Shown here: positions 8,055-16,481 of the stretch, piece after piece
Layout of the letters: every line of letters begins with the position of its first letter
How positions within the stretch are numbered: position 1 is the stretch's first letter
Source of the DNA: Hahella sp. HN01
Lineage (GTDB): Bacteria; Pseudomonadota; Gammaproteobacteria; Pseudomonadales; Oleiphilaceae
NCBI RefSeq assembly: GCF_018986435.1
Contig: NZ_JAHMIN010000012.1
Location: 46,410-110,409 of the forward strand
Reading direction: 5' to 3'
DNA: 64,000 nt
Notes under the pieces: generated by a model
What the model saw: the letters and a program-made list of their open reading frames with translations, nothing else
Told to the model about the DNA's origin: nothing
Database searches by the model: none
Translations under genes and position numbers: made by a program

Positions 8055-8690
8055 CTATTTCCCAATATAGGTATACACGGAACCCAGTTGCTCAGGGCCG
8101 GATTGAGTCACCTGCAGATCTTTGAGCAACCCGTCGCTAAGCCCATAGCACCATCCATGCACTGACAACGGCTGCCCTCTGCTCCAGGCATTCTGAACGA
8201 TGCCTGTATGGCAAACGTGGCGCACCTGATGCATGACATTGAGCTCGCACATACGGTTGACGCGCTCGCCCATGTCTTCAATGGCGTCCACTTCATCCTG
8301 ATGCTGGGCGTAGATATCCTTGATATGCCGCAGCCAGTTATCGATCAAGCCGAACTGATCCGCGCCCAACGCCGCACGCACGCCGCCACAGCCGTAATGT
8401 CCGGTGACGATAATGTGCCGCACCTTCAGGACTTCCACCGCAAACTGGATGGAGGAAAGGCAATTGAGATCAGAGTTGACCACCACGTTAGCGACGTTGC
8501 GGTGCACAAAGACCTCTCCGGGCAGCATGCCGACGATTTCATTCGCCGGCACGCGGCTGTCGGAGCAGCCGATCCACATGAAAGTGGGCGCCTGTTGGCG
8601 CTCCAAAGTTGGAAAAAAGTCGGGATCGGCCTTACGGATTTTCTCCGACCATTTTTTGTTGTTTATAAGAAGCTGATTAATTTCGTCCAT
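8055..8690 (-). CDS. can: Beta-class carbonic anhydrase
   Basis: Interconverts CO2 and bicarbonate for carboxylation reactions in the cytoplasm. The 211 residues align well with E. coli Can, with zinc ligands C42, H98 and C101 and the catalytic dyad D44-R46 in 'CSDSRVP' and 'GHYGCGG'. The ATG follows the stop of the upstream epimerase gene by 3 bp, so the two are almost certainly cotranscribed, an unexpected pairing. Confidence 0.95.
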   Translation of the reverse strand: MDEINQLLINNKKWSEKIRKADPDFFPTLERQQAPTFMWIGCSDSRVPANEIVGMLPGEVFVHRNVANVVVNSDLNCLSSIQFAVEVLKVRHIIVTGHYGCGGVRAALGADQFGLIDNWLRHIKDIYAQHQDEVDAIEDMGERVNRMCELNVMHQVRHVCHTGIVQNAWSRGQPLSVHGWCYGLSDGLLKDLQVTQSGPEQLGSVYTYIGK

Positions 8691-8693
8691 CTA

Positions 8694-9701
8694 TCACACA
8701 CGATAATAGTCACGATACCATTCAACAAATTTCTTAACGCCCTCTTCCACTGTCGTGGAGGGACGATAACCCACGTCGTCGATCAGCGCCTGCACATCCG
8801 CATAGGTGGCGGGCACATCGCCAGGCTGCATGGGCAGCAGATTTCTTTCCGCTTTTTTGCCCAGGCACTCTTCCAGAATTTCTATATAGCGGGACAGCTC
8901 CACCGGGTTGTTGCTGCCGATATTGTAAATGCGATACGGCGCTTTGCTGGTGCCGGGGTCAGGCTGCATGCCGTCCCACTCCAGGTTGCCGGGCGCCACA
9001 TGATCCAGCGTACGGATGATGCCTTCCACAATATCGTCGATATAAGTGAAGTCGCGCTTGTGCTTGCCATAGTTGAATACGTCGATTGGTTCGCCAGCGA
9101 TGATTTTGCGCGTAAAAATAAATAGCGCCATATCCGGACGCCCCCAAGGACCGTACACGGTAAAGAAGCGTAAACCCGTCGTCGGAATCCCATACAGCGA
9201 ACTATAGGTATGGGACATCAGCTCATTGGACTTCTTGGTCGCCGCATACAGGCTCAAAGGGTGATCCACATTGTCATGCACGGAGAAAGGCATGGATTCG
9301 TTAGCGCCGTATACAGAGCTGCTGGAAGCGTAAACCAGATGATCAACCTTGTTATGACGGCAGCCTTCCAGAATATTCATGTGTCCCACCAGGTTCGCGG
9401 ACACATAGGCATGCGGGTTTTCGATGGAGTAACGAACACCAGCCTGAGCGGCTAGGTGAACCACGCGATCAGGCTTGTGTTTCGCGAATAGCGCTTCAAT
9501 GCCTTCGCGATCCGCGACATCCAGGCGCACATCAGTAAAGCCTTTGTATGGCGTCAAACGTGCGAGACGGGCTTCTTTCAGGGAAACTTCATAATAATCA
9601 TTGAGGTTATCAACACCGATAACCTCATCCCCACGATCCAGCAGCCTCAATGCGACATGAGAGCCGATAAAGCCGGCCGTTCCTGTTACTAATACTTTCA
9701 T
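8694..9701 (-). CDS. NAD-dependent epimerase, probable UDP-glucuronate 4-epimerase
   Basis: Extended SDR of 335 residues, the length of CapI/LspL-type UDP-glucuronate 4-epimerases, converting UDP-GlcA to UDP-GalA for LPS or capsule. It shows the Rossmann motif [10 protein letters not shown] (7-16), '[15 protein letters not shown]' (82-96), a hallmark of this subfamily, and catalytic Y152xxxK156. UDP-glucuronate would come from Ugd encoded at 39.3 kb. Other SDR epimerases (UDP-GlcNAc type) remain possible. It is the first gene of a likely run into can, moaB and moeA. Confidence 0.85.
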   Translation of the reverse strand: MKVLVTGTAGFIGSHVALRLLDRGDEVIGVDNLNDYYEVSLKEARLARLTPYKGFTDVRLDVADREGIEALFAKHKPDRVVHLAAQAGVRYSIENPHAYVSANLVGHMNILEGCRHNKVDHLVYASSSSVYGANESMPFSVHDNVDHPLSLYAATKKSNELMSHTYSSLYGIPTTGLRFFTVYGPWGRPDMALFIFTRKIIAGEPIDVFNYGKHKRDFTYIDDIVEGIIRTLDHVAPGNLEWDGMQPDPGTSKAPYRIYNIGSNNPVELSRYIEILEECLGKKAERNLLPMQPGDVPATYADVQALIDDVGYRPSTTVEEGVKKFVEWYRDYYRV

Positions 9702-9764
9702 TTTACATCCCCCTATACGAATTCAGTCTCGAAGCGCGCCTGGCGAAAAACAGTGCGCCAGACG

Positions 9765-9804
9765 CTCAAAAACAACTCAAGCGCCCTGCAAACAATCAGG
9801 GCGC
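9765..9804 (-). terminator. Terminator after outer-membrane protein gene
   Basis: GCGCCCTG/CAGGGCGC stem (9781-9804, 8-nt loop) just past the barrel-gene stop. On the minus strand it is followed by TTGAGTTGTTTTTG. Confidence 0.65.
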
Positions 9805-9811
9805 AATCTCA

Positions 9812-10543
9812 TCAGAAATGAACGCTTACTCCGAGATATGGTCCGCCGATATTCACATCAGCGTCCACATCGCTGACATCGTCCAGCTCCAGTTGCATTT
9901 CACGCCAACCCAGCTCAACGCCCACCACCTCAATTTCATAGTTGATGCGGGCGGTAACGTCGAGCATACGGTTGTCGCTGTATTTCAGGCCTGCAAGAGA
10001 TGCGCCGGCGCTTAAGCCGGTAAGAGGAAGGTCCACACCCACTGCGCCGTACAGCATCGGCACGACTTCGTCGATGGCCGTGGTGCTTTCATTCGTGGAT
10101 GCGCCTTTTTGCTTAATAGTGATCTCACCGTCAAAAATACGGGCCTGCAGACCAAGGTCAAGTGATACGACATTATCTAAAAGACGCCAATAGGCTATAA
10201 GGTCGGTATGGGTCAGATCCACGTCAGTGTCGACATCGCCAGTAAAGGTCACGCCATCGAATGTTTTGGTCAACGTGCCTTGGCCGTTCTGGCTCAGCTC
10301 GGTGTACTGCAGACGCAAATTGGGCAGCCCGGGAACAAAGTGCTCAAACGCCACATAGCCCTGAATGAATGTGTCGTCGCCCAACCCCAGATCATTTTCC
10401 AGATCCACGGACTCTGAACCCGACTGGACGTCGCCGGTAAAGTCCGCGTTCCAGCCGCTCACGCCGGCGAACAGCCCAATCGTATCAGCATAAGCGCCGT
10501 TACAGGCAATCGCCGCCAATAACGTCATCGTTGCTCTTTTCAT
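9812..10543 (-). CDS. Outer-membrane beta-barrel protein (TIGR04219-like)
   Basis: A 243-residue precursor with a signal peptide (about 1-19, cleavage after A-Y-A). The mature part has alternating amphipathic strands (for example 'NLRLQYTELSQNG', 'DLIAYWRLLDNVVSLDLGLQARIFDG', 'INYEIEVVGVELGWREMQLELDD'). It ends in the aromatic C-terminal signature 'GVSVHF', which BAM recognises. The pattern resembles the TIGR04219 outer-membrane family. Function is unknown; it is too small and too plain to call a porin. GAGGAAT lies just upstream of ATG. Monocistronic, with its own terminator. Confidence 0.75.
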   Translation of the reverse strand: MKRATMTLLAAIACNGAYADTIGLFAGVSGWNADFTGDVQSGSESVDLENDLGLGDDTFIQGYVAFEHFVPGLPNLRLQYTELSQNGQGTLTKTFDGVTFTGDVDTDVDLTHTDLIAYWRLLDNVVSLDLGLQARIFDGEITIKQKGASTNESTTAIDEVVPMLYGAVGVDLPLTGLSAGASLAGLKYSDNRMLDVTARINYEIEVVGVELGWREMQLELDDVSDVDADVNIGGPYLGVSVHF

Positions 10544-10701
10544 TAATTATTCCTCTATTTCATTGGCGAATAGCCCGCCCTGCTTTACCAGATGGGCTTA
10601 AAGTAATGAGAGGAGCCTGCGTCAGGCCGGGCGTCGTGCGAAGGCTCCCGGGCACAGCTTAATTATTGATTATGAACGCTTGCTGAACCAACTTTATTTA
10701 C

Positions 10702-10726
10702 AAAAAGGGCCGGCGATGGCCGGCCC
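10702..10726 (-). terminator. Terminator after purC
   Basis: 8-bp GC stem GGGCCGGC/GCCGGCCC with a 4-nt loop, followed on the minus strand by TTTTTG. It ends the dapA-bamC-purC transcript. Confidence 0.85.
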
Positions 10727-10740
10727 GATTAGGAGAGTGA

Positions 10741-11451
10741 TTAGAACTGGACGCCTAACCTGCGGCCGACTTCTTCGTAATATTCGATGACGTCGCCCAG
10801 ATCCTGACGGAAACGGTCCTTGTCCATTTTCTCACCAGTGGCCTTGTCCCAGATACGGCAGCCGTCAGGGCTGAATTCATCGCCCAGCGTGACCTTGCCG
10901 TCAACCAGGCCGAACTCCAGCTTGTAATCCACCAGGGTCATGCCAGCGGCGTCGAACAAAGACTTCAGAATCTCGTTCACTTTGAAAGTCTGCGCCTTCA
11001 TTTCCTCCAGCTGCTCGTCCGTCGCCCAACCGAAAGCCCGCGCATGATGCTCATTAATCATCGGATCATGCAGCTCATCGTTCTTCAGGAACAGTTCGTA
11101 AGTAGGAGGAGTCAGCTCCATGCCTTCACGAATTCCCAAACGGCGACACAGGCTGCCGGCGGCCACGTTACGCACAACGCACTCCACAGGAATCATCTGC
11201 AAACGCTTCACCAGGGACTCACGCTCGGAAAGCAGGCGAACAAAATGGACGGGCACGCCAGCTTCCGCCAGCTTGCTCATAATGAACGCATTGAATTTAT
11301 TGTTTACTTCACCCTTGCGGCTCAGCTTCGCTTTCTTTACACCGTCGAAAGCGGAAGTATCGTCACGGAACTCCATTACAAACAGGTCCGCGTCATCCGT
11401 TTTAAAGATCGACTTGGCTTTTCCAGAATACAGCTCTTCGAGCTTTTGCAT
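10741..11451 (-). CDS. purC: Phosphoribosylaminoimidazole-succinocarboxamide synthase
   Basis: SAICAR synthetase, which condenses CAIR with aspartate using ATP in purine biosynthesis. At 236 residues it equals the bacterial PurC length. It begins '[13 protein letters not shown]' (the KAK/KXK nucleotide loop) and contains 'RDDTSAFDG', '[11 protein letters not shown]' and '[11 protein letters not shown]', all family signatures. It is the third gene of dapA-bamC-purC, 26 bp after bamC, the same order as in Pseudomonas. Confidence 0.96.
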   Translation of the reverse strand: MQKLEELYSGKAKSIFKTDDADLFVMEFRDDTSAFDGVKKAKLSRKGEVNNKFNAFIMSKLAEAGVPVHFVRLLSERESLVKRLQMIPVECVVRNVAAGSLCRRLGIREGMELTPPTYELFLKNDELHDPMINEHHARAFGWATDEQLEEMKAQTFKVNEILKSLFDAAGMTLVDYKLEFGLVDGKVTLGDEFSPDGCRIWDKATGEKMDKDRFRQDLGDVIEYYEEVGRRLGVQF

Positions 11452-11477
11452 TGAGGGCGTCTCCGCAGTTAGTTGAA

Positions 11478-12506
11478 TTAAGACATGTTATCCAGAATCT
11501 TGTTCAGCAGGATCAACTGCTCTTGCCGGCCAACGTCCGAGGACGTTGGTTCGGAGGATATGTGTACGCCATCGTCTGCGGGAGACAGCAAAACACGGAA
11601 GTTGAATCTGTCGGACAGTTTCTCTTCCTCTTTACCGCCAAACCAGCCAGACCACCAGCTTGTGTTTTTCTCATGCTCTTTCTCGACGAAGCGCACGAAG
11701 TACACACCCTCGCTCCGGTTGATATCAATTACGGGAATGCGGCTGTCATTCAACGCCTGCCCCAGCGCAAACCAGGCGCGGTCATAATTGAGATCCACCC
11801 GCAGATAGGGCTGATCAGCATTCTCCACCAGCGATACGCGAGACTCGCCGCCGATATTCTGAGCCACCAGTGAGTAACTACCCAGGCTCTCGCCTTGATC
11901 GCTCATATACTGACGCATATCCGTCAACAGGCTTTCCTGCTGAGGCGTTGGACCCATCAATGGCATACCCTGGACCGTCACTCGAACTTCCGAGCTCAGT
12001 CTTTTCAAACCTTGCTGCACTCTCACTTGCAGTTGCAACTGCTCATTGCTGACATAAGGCTGCAACTGCATTTTGCTGACGAACTCAGACGCTTTCAGCG
12101 AGTTCATCGGCAGACTCACCTGCATGCGCCCTTCCGCGGTATCCACTTCCGCCACGCTGCCGCCGATGGACTCCCAATAGCGTTTCAGCGCAGGCCAGAC
12201 TTTCCCTGGCGGCTCACTGGCCAGCAACCAGATATCGTCAGCCGTTTTCTTGATGGCGAAATGCTCTTGCAACAGATCAGAGCCAGGCGCTGGCGGAGGC
12301 GGAACCACGAAGTCCTTGCTGGCGACAAACGCCTTTTCCGCGTGCGGCACAGGGAAACGGTCCTGTAAGCGACGGGTGGAATACCACTCCGGCACGACCA
12401 AAGGATCGCCGCGCTCAGCCTGCATATATTGATTGGAACGGTCAGTCATGAGACTACATCCCGACAGCCCCGCCGCAATAAGAACACTACTTAATAAACG
12501 TTTCAT
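11478..12506 (-). CDS. bamC: Outer-membrane assembly lipoprotein BamC (NlpB)
   Basis: Lipoprotein component of the BAM complex that inserts beta-barrels into the outer membrane. The precursor is 342 residues, with the signal and lipobox 'AAGLSGC' and lipidated Cys at C17. The segment after it is extended and proline-rich, as in E. coli BamC, where this region binds BamD. Two helix-grip domains follow (about 95-200 and 215-330). The ATG at 12506 is preferred over the TTG immediately before it. It lies between dapA and purC with 18- and 26-bp gaps, the arrangement also found in enterobacteria and pseudomonads. Confidence 0.9.
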   Translation of the reverse strand: MKRLLSSVLIAAGLSGCSLMTDRSNQYMQAERGDPLVVPEWYSTRRLQDRFPVPHAEKAFVASKDFVVPPPPAPGSDLLQEHFAIKKTADDIWLLASEPPGKVWPALKRYWESIGGSVAEVDTAEGRMQVSLPMNSLKASEFVSKMQLQPYVSNEQLQLQVRVQQGLKRLSSEVRVTVQGMPLMGPTPQQESLLTDMRQYMSDQGESLGSYSLVAQNIGGESRVSLVENADQPYLRVDLNYDRAWFALGQALNDSRIPVIDINRSEGVYFVRFVEKEHEKNTSWWSGWFGGKEEEKLSDRFNFRVLLSPADDGVHISSEPTSSDVGRQEQLILLNKILDNMS

Positions 12507-12524
12507 CAAAACAGAGGCCGTCCG

Positions 12525-13406
12525 TTATTCGCTAATCAGATCCAACGCCATTAGAGCGTCGCGCACTTGAGGTCTGCGTTCAGAGCTCAACTCCGTCAGT
12601 GGGAGACGAATCCCGGAACTGATCAGCCCCATTTCAGCCATCGCCCACTTCACCGGGATAGGGTTGGATTCTACGAACATGGCGCTATGCAGCGGTTGCA
12701 GTTTCTCCTGCAGGGCGCGAGCGGCGTCCGCATCGCCTTTCAAAGCAAACTCACACAGACTGGACAATAATTTAGGCGCTACGTTGGCGGTGACGGAAAT
12801 ATTGCCTTTGCCACCGGCGAGCATTAACTCAACCGCAGTGCCGTCATCCCCAGAGTAAACCGAAAACCCCTCAGGGGAAGCGTTAATAAGCTGCCGCCCT
12901 CTTTCCAGGTTACCCGTCGCGTCTTTAATCCCCACTATATTAGGGATCTGCGCCAATCGCAGCGCGGTCTCATTGGACATATCGCAGGCGGTGCGCCCTG
13001 GCACGTTGTAAAGAATCTGTGGAATATCGACGGCTTCCGCCAGCTTCTTGAAATGCTGGAAAAGACCTTCCTGAGTGGGCTTGTTGTAGTAAGGAGTCAC
13101 CAGAAGACAGGCGTCAGCGCCGGCTTTTTTCGCCTGCGCCGTGAGATGCAGGGCTTCGGTCGTGGAGTTGGCGCCCGTGCCTGCAATAACGGGGATGCGT
13201 CCGTTGACGTAATCCACCACCCGCTTGATAACTGTTTCGTGCTCTTCAAAATCCAGGGTCGCGGACTCCCCTGTGGTGCCTACGGCGACAATGCCGTGAG
13301 TGCCGTTATCAATATGAAAATCGAGCAATCGGTCAAGGTTTGGCCAGTCAATGGCGCCATCCTCAAGCATGGGAGTCACCAATGCAACCAAGCTACCTTT
13401 TATCAT
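12525..13406 (-). CDS. dapA: 4-hydroxy-tetrahydrodipicolinate synthase
   Basis: Condenses pyruvate and aspartate semialdehyde, the first step of the lysine/diaminopimelate branch. From ATG 13406 the protein is 293 residues, matching E. coli DapA, and puts the Schiff-base lysine at K161 ('GIKDATG') and the catalytic tyrosine at Y133 ('YNVPGRT'). An in-frame GTG four codons upstream is less likely because GGAG lies 6 nt before the ATG. It is the first gene of dapA-bamC-purC and is divergent from gcvR. Confidence 0.95.
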   Translation of the reverse strand: MIKGSLVALVTPMLEDGAIDWPNLDRLLDFHIDNGTHGIVAVGTTGESATLDFEEHETVIKRVVDYVNGRIPVIAGTGANSTTEALHLTAQAKKAGADACLLVTPYYNKPTQEGLFQHFKKLAEAVDIPQILYNVPGRTACDMSNETALRLAQIPNIVGIKDATGNLERGRQLINASPEGFSVYSGDDGTAVELMLAGGKGNISVTANVAPKLLSSLCEFALKGDADAARALQEKLQPLHSAMFVESNPIPVKWAMAEMGLISSGIRLPLTELSSERRPQVRDALMALDLISE

Positions 13407-13749
13407 CTTGTTCTCCACGTATTAACAACTAGTTCTTTACGCACTAAACCGGCGTCGCAGGACGCTTGTGGAATAAAACGCGCCGCCTATGGACAACGCT
13501 CGCCATCCATGCGGAATAGGAATGCCATGAATAATTCCGGAATGTGCTGTAAAGCGATTTCACAACAGCGCTTGGACGGCGCCGAGAGCCCTTCCTCTAC
13601 TAACCCGGGTATGGTACTTCCCACCCTTAATATTAACAAGACTGGCGCGGATAAAAGGACCCGCAACGCCACGCCCCGGGGACACTTGACAGTGGCGGGG
13701 GCCCGGAGGAGTATGTGCGTTGCAATCCATCTACACATATACATTAAGA
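13407..13749. other. Divergent intergenic region dapA / gcvR
   Basis: 343 bp between divergent genes, so it must hold both promoters, though no hexamer pair stands out. Visible are a perfect 10-bp palindrome ATTCCGGAAT (13534-13543) and a GC-rich inverted repeat CGCCAC/GTGGCG (13667-13697) just before the gcvR ribosome binding site GGAGGA (13705-13710). An 18-codon frame opened by ATG 13713 is only 2 nt from that site and is probably not translated. Confidence 0.4.
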
Positions 13750-14298
13750 ATGGGAAATACATTGCCTAGAGAAAATTATCTGGTCATTTCCGCTATTGGC
13801 GAAGACCGCCCGGGAATCGTTAACGAACTGGCCAAAGCCTGCTCAGACTACCAGTGCAACATTGTCGACAGTCGCATGACGGTGCTGGGAACCGAATTCG
13901 CCCTGGTCATGATGGTGTCCGGCAGCTGGGACGCCATCGCCAAACTGGAAAATATAATCCCCCCCTTGGCCCGCAAGCTTGATCTAAACCTGATCATTAA
14001 ACAGACTCAGGCCCGACGCCCAGCGCGCGCGCTCACTTATAACGTCAATGTAGTGGCGCTGGATCACCCAGGCATCGTCTACCGGATTGCGCAGTTCTTT
14101 TATTCCCGCAAAATCAATATTGATGAGCTACAGACCAACACCTACAGCGCCCCGCATTCCGGCACGCAGATGTTTAATATCAACATGACCGTAAACATTC
14201 CTGCGGATATGCACTTGGCGAGTTTGCGCGAAGAGTTCATGCTGTTCTGCGACGACCTTAATCTGGACGCAGTACTGGAGCCAATGCGCTCAATTTAA
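13750..14298 (+). CDS. gcvR: Glycine cleavage system transcriptional repressor-like ACT protein
   Basis: Two tandem ACT domains (about 7-85 and 95-180), each with the typical opening: 'YLVISAIGEDRPGIVNELAK' and 'NVVALDHPGIVYRIAQFF'. In E. coli GcvR binds GcvA and glycine to repress gcvTHP. In the Pseudomonas neighbourhood this gene sits, as here, between dapA and bcp. ATG 13750 gives about 9 residues before the first strand, as in E. coli GcvR. The alternative TTG at 13720 has a much better GGAGGA 9 nt upstream and would add 10 residues, so the start is uncertain. Confidence 0.82.
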   Translation: MGNTLPRENYLVISAIGEDRPGIVNELAKACSDYQCNIVDSRMTVLGTEFALVMMVSGSWDAIAKLENIIPPLARKLDLNLIIKQTQARRPARALTYNVNVVALDHPGIVYRIAQFFYSRKINIDELQTNTYSAPHSGTQMFNINMTVNIPADMHLASLREEFMLFCDDLNLDAVLEPMRSI

Positions 14299-14410
14299 CT
14301 TAGCGCGACACACATCCGTCATTAGAGCGCCAACGTAAAACGCACAGTTAGGCGCTCCGCGCATCTATTAATCCCAATCAATTCGACCAAAACAGAAATA
14401 AGGAGCCACC

Positions 14411-14872
14411 ATGGCGCAACCAGGACAAACCGTTCCCGATTTCGAGGCCCAGGCCACTCCAGATCAAACCGTTCGACTGAGCGACCTGAAAGGCAAAAAT
14501 GTCGTCATTTATTTCTACCCTAAGGACCATACTCCAGGGTGCACCACAGAAGGCCAGGACTTCAGAGATAACTACGCCGAATTCGAAAAGCTGAACACAG
14601 TAGTGTTCGGAGTCTCTAAAGACAGCCTGAAAACCCACCAAAACTTCAAAGCGAAACACGATTTCCCATTCGAACTCATCACAGACCCGGACGAGGTCGT
14701 ATGCAAGGTATTCGACGTCATCAAACTGAAGAAGCTTTATGGCAAGGAATATATGGGAATTGATCGCTCAACCTTTCTCATTGACGCCGAAGGCGTGCTG
14801 CGCAACGAGTGGCGCAAAGTAAAGGTGAAAGGACACGTAGCGGAAGTACTGGAAGCCGCCAAAGCGTTGTAA
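14411..14872 (+). CDS. bcp: Thioredoxin-dependent thiol peroxidase (BCP/PrxQ family)
   Basis: Peroxiredoxin that reduces H2O2 and organic hydroperoxides in the cytoplasm. The 153 residues carry the 'YPKDHTPGCTTEG' active site with peroxidatic C44. The resolving cysteine five residues downstream, present in E. coli Bcp, is absent (Q49). The only other cysteine is C98, so if an intramolecular disulfide forms it would have to use C98, like the PrxQ subgroup with a distant resolving Cys. GGAG precedes the ATG. It is convergent with the permease gene across a strong hairpin. Confidence 0.92.
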   Translation: MAQPGQTVPDFEAQATPDQTVRLSDLKGKNVVIYFYPKDHTPGCTTEGQDFRDNYAEFEKLNTVVFGVSKDSLKTHQNFKAKHDFPFELITDPDEVVCKVFDVIKLKKLYGKEYMGIDRSTFLIDAEGVLRNEWRKVKVKGHVAEVLEAAKAL

Positions 14873-14901
14873 AGGCAGCCAAAGAACTTTCTTGATTTTA
14901 T

Positions 14902-14929
14902 GGACGAGCCCGGATCGCCGGGCTCGTCC
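14902..14929. terminator. 12-bp hairpin between bcp and permease gene
   Basis: Perfect stem GGACGAGCCCGG/CCGGGCTCGTCC with loop ATCG, midway between two convergent stop codons. No T-run follows on either strand, so it may block read-through or protect 3' ends rather than terminate by itself. Confidence 0.6.
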
Positions 14930-14934
14930 TGACA

Positions 14935-15996
14935 TTACACTCCCGCCGCTTTGACGGTTGGCCAGGCTGAAAAGATCGCCTTCAATAAGGTCGCCAGAGG
15001 AATCGCGAAAAACACTCCCCAAATACCCCACAACCCGCCAAATACCAATACGCTGACAATAATCACCACTGGATGCAGGTTCACCACTTCGGAGAACAAC
15101 AATGGCACCAATACATTACCATCCAGCGCCTGAATAACGCCGTAGGCCACCATCAACCAGATGAAATCAGGACCCCAGCCCCACTGAAACAGCGCTATCA
15201 ACGCCACAGGAATGGTCACAATCGCCGCGCCAATGTAGGGAATCACCACCGACAGCCCAACCAAAACCGCCAACAGCAGAGAATAGTTGAGCCCCATCAG
15301 TACGAATGCGACATAGGTCGCCACTCCCACGATCAGAATCTCCAACACCTTGCCACGGATGTAGTTGGCGAACTGCATGTTGGCCTCCGCCCAGATATTG
15401 GTCATTAAGCGACGCTCTGTCGGCAGCAGCGTCGATAGCGAATTCAAAATGACGCCGCGATCTTTCAGGAAGAAGAACACCATGATCGGCACCAGCACCG
15501 CATAGATCATGATCGCAAGCAAAGTGGGAATGCTGGATAAAGAGAAAGAGAAAACCCACTGCGTGATTTTGCTCACTTCTGTCGTCAATTGACGAGACAG
15601 CCCCACCACACTCTCTTCCGTAAAGAATTGAGGGTATTGCTCAGGGAGGAGTTTTATCAAGGTTTGCAGATTAGTCATCATGGTGGGCAGCTCCTGAAAT
15701 AAGGAGGTGACCTGACGCACCATCAACGGGAGGATCAGCAGCACGCTCGCCAGCGTCACGCCTACGAACAGCGCAAATACGGAAAGCACTGCATAAATAT
15801 GCCCCATTCCCAGACGCTGCAGCTTGATCACCAGCCCCTGCAGAATATAAGCAATAACAATACTACCGATCACCGGCGCCAGCATGGCGCCGAAAAACGC
15901 CATCACAAGAACGCCCGCCACCAGCAGGATAAACAGAATGACGGCCTCCTCATCAGAGAAGTACTTGTCAAACCAGCTCTTAAATACTTTTAACAT
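14935..15996 (-). CDS. AI-2E transporter family permease (PerM-like)
   Basis: Inner-membrane protein of 353 residues with about eight hydrophobic segments, paired as in the PerM/TqsA/YdiK family. After the first N-terminal pair (about 20-65) there is a long amphipathic stretch (about 95-150), then a cluster of segments to residue 340. The family exports small molecules or acts as a sodium/proton antiporter; the substrate here is unknown. Gene order bcp-permease-tusA-like-bepA-nadA matches Pseudomonas. The C-terminus ends next to the shared hairpin with bcp. Confidence 0.85.
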   Translation of the reverse strand: MLKVFKSWFDKYFSDEEAVILFILLVAGVLVMAFFGAMLAPVIGSIVIAYILQGLVIKLQRLGMGHIYAVLSVFALFVGVTLASVLLILPLMVRQVTSLFQELPTMMTNLQTLIKLLPEQYPQFFTEESVVGLSRQLTTEVSKITQWVFSFSLSSIPTLLAIMIYAVLVPIMVFFFLKDRGVILNSLSTLLPTERRLMTNIWAEANMQFANYIRGKVLEILIVGVATYVAFVLMGLNYSLLLAVLVGLSVVIPYIGAAIVTIPVALIALFQWGWGPDFIWLMVAYGVIQALDGNVLVPLLFSEVVNLHPVVIIVSVLVFGGLWGIWGVFFAIPLATLLKAIFSAWPTVKAAGV

Positions 15997-16031
15997 CGAA
16001 ATGCGCTCACATCTAATGTCACCGGAGAGAA

Positions 16032-16271
16032 TCAGCCGCGCAAGATCAGGAAATGAAACTCGCCCTCTTCCACCCTGCTCTCCACCAGAGTGTGCGCACT
16101 AAGTTGCAAATAGGAAGAAAAATCCCTTTGCGAACCTGGATCCGTCGTTAACACCAACAATTGTTCGCCAGCGGCCATCGCATTCAGTTTCTGCTTGGTC
16201 TTCAACAACGGCATCGGGCATTTCAAGCCCCTCAAATCAAGCGTGCTGACCGCCGCTTCCTGATTAGACAT
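16032..16271 (-). CDS. TusA/SirA-like sulfur carrier protein
   Basis: A 79-residue protein with the family's N-terminal 'LDLRGLKCPMPLLK' motif, in which C18 of CPxP carries the persulfide. It corresponds by position to the Pseudomonas TusA-like gene between bepA and the permease gene. There the homologue is linked to molybdenum cofactor and nitrate metabolism; whether this holds here is inference. ATG 16271 has GGAGGGG 2 nt upstream; a more upstream in-frame start lacks support. Confidence 0.87.
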   Translation of the reverse strand: MSNQEAAVSTLDLRGLKCPMPLLKTKQKLNAMAAGEQLLVLTTDPGSQRDFSSYLQLSAHTLVESRVEEGEFHFLILRG

Positions 16272-16481
16272 CGCCCCTCCAAATACCGGTTGATTCGCCC
16301 CGCATGATAGGGATATCAACTACATATTGCTATATTGTAATTGATAAGACGTCACTTCTTTCCGCCGATTGACGTACAATCTCAGGCGTTAAAGTATTAG
16401 AAGATTTCTCCAAAACAGCTTAAAGTCGTGTAAATCACGCATTCCGCCATTTGACGGATTCTGCTGCCGAAACTTGGTCCC

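Noticed and set aside
8208..9125. 305-codon frame antisense to can and the epimerase
   Set aside because: Crosses two real genes and their junction.
13053..13769. 238-codon plus-strand frame into the gcvR start
   Set aside because: First half is antisense to dapA, second half intergenic; no family resemblance.
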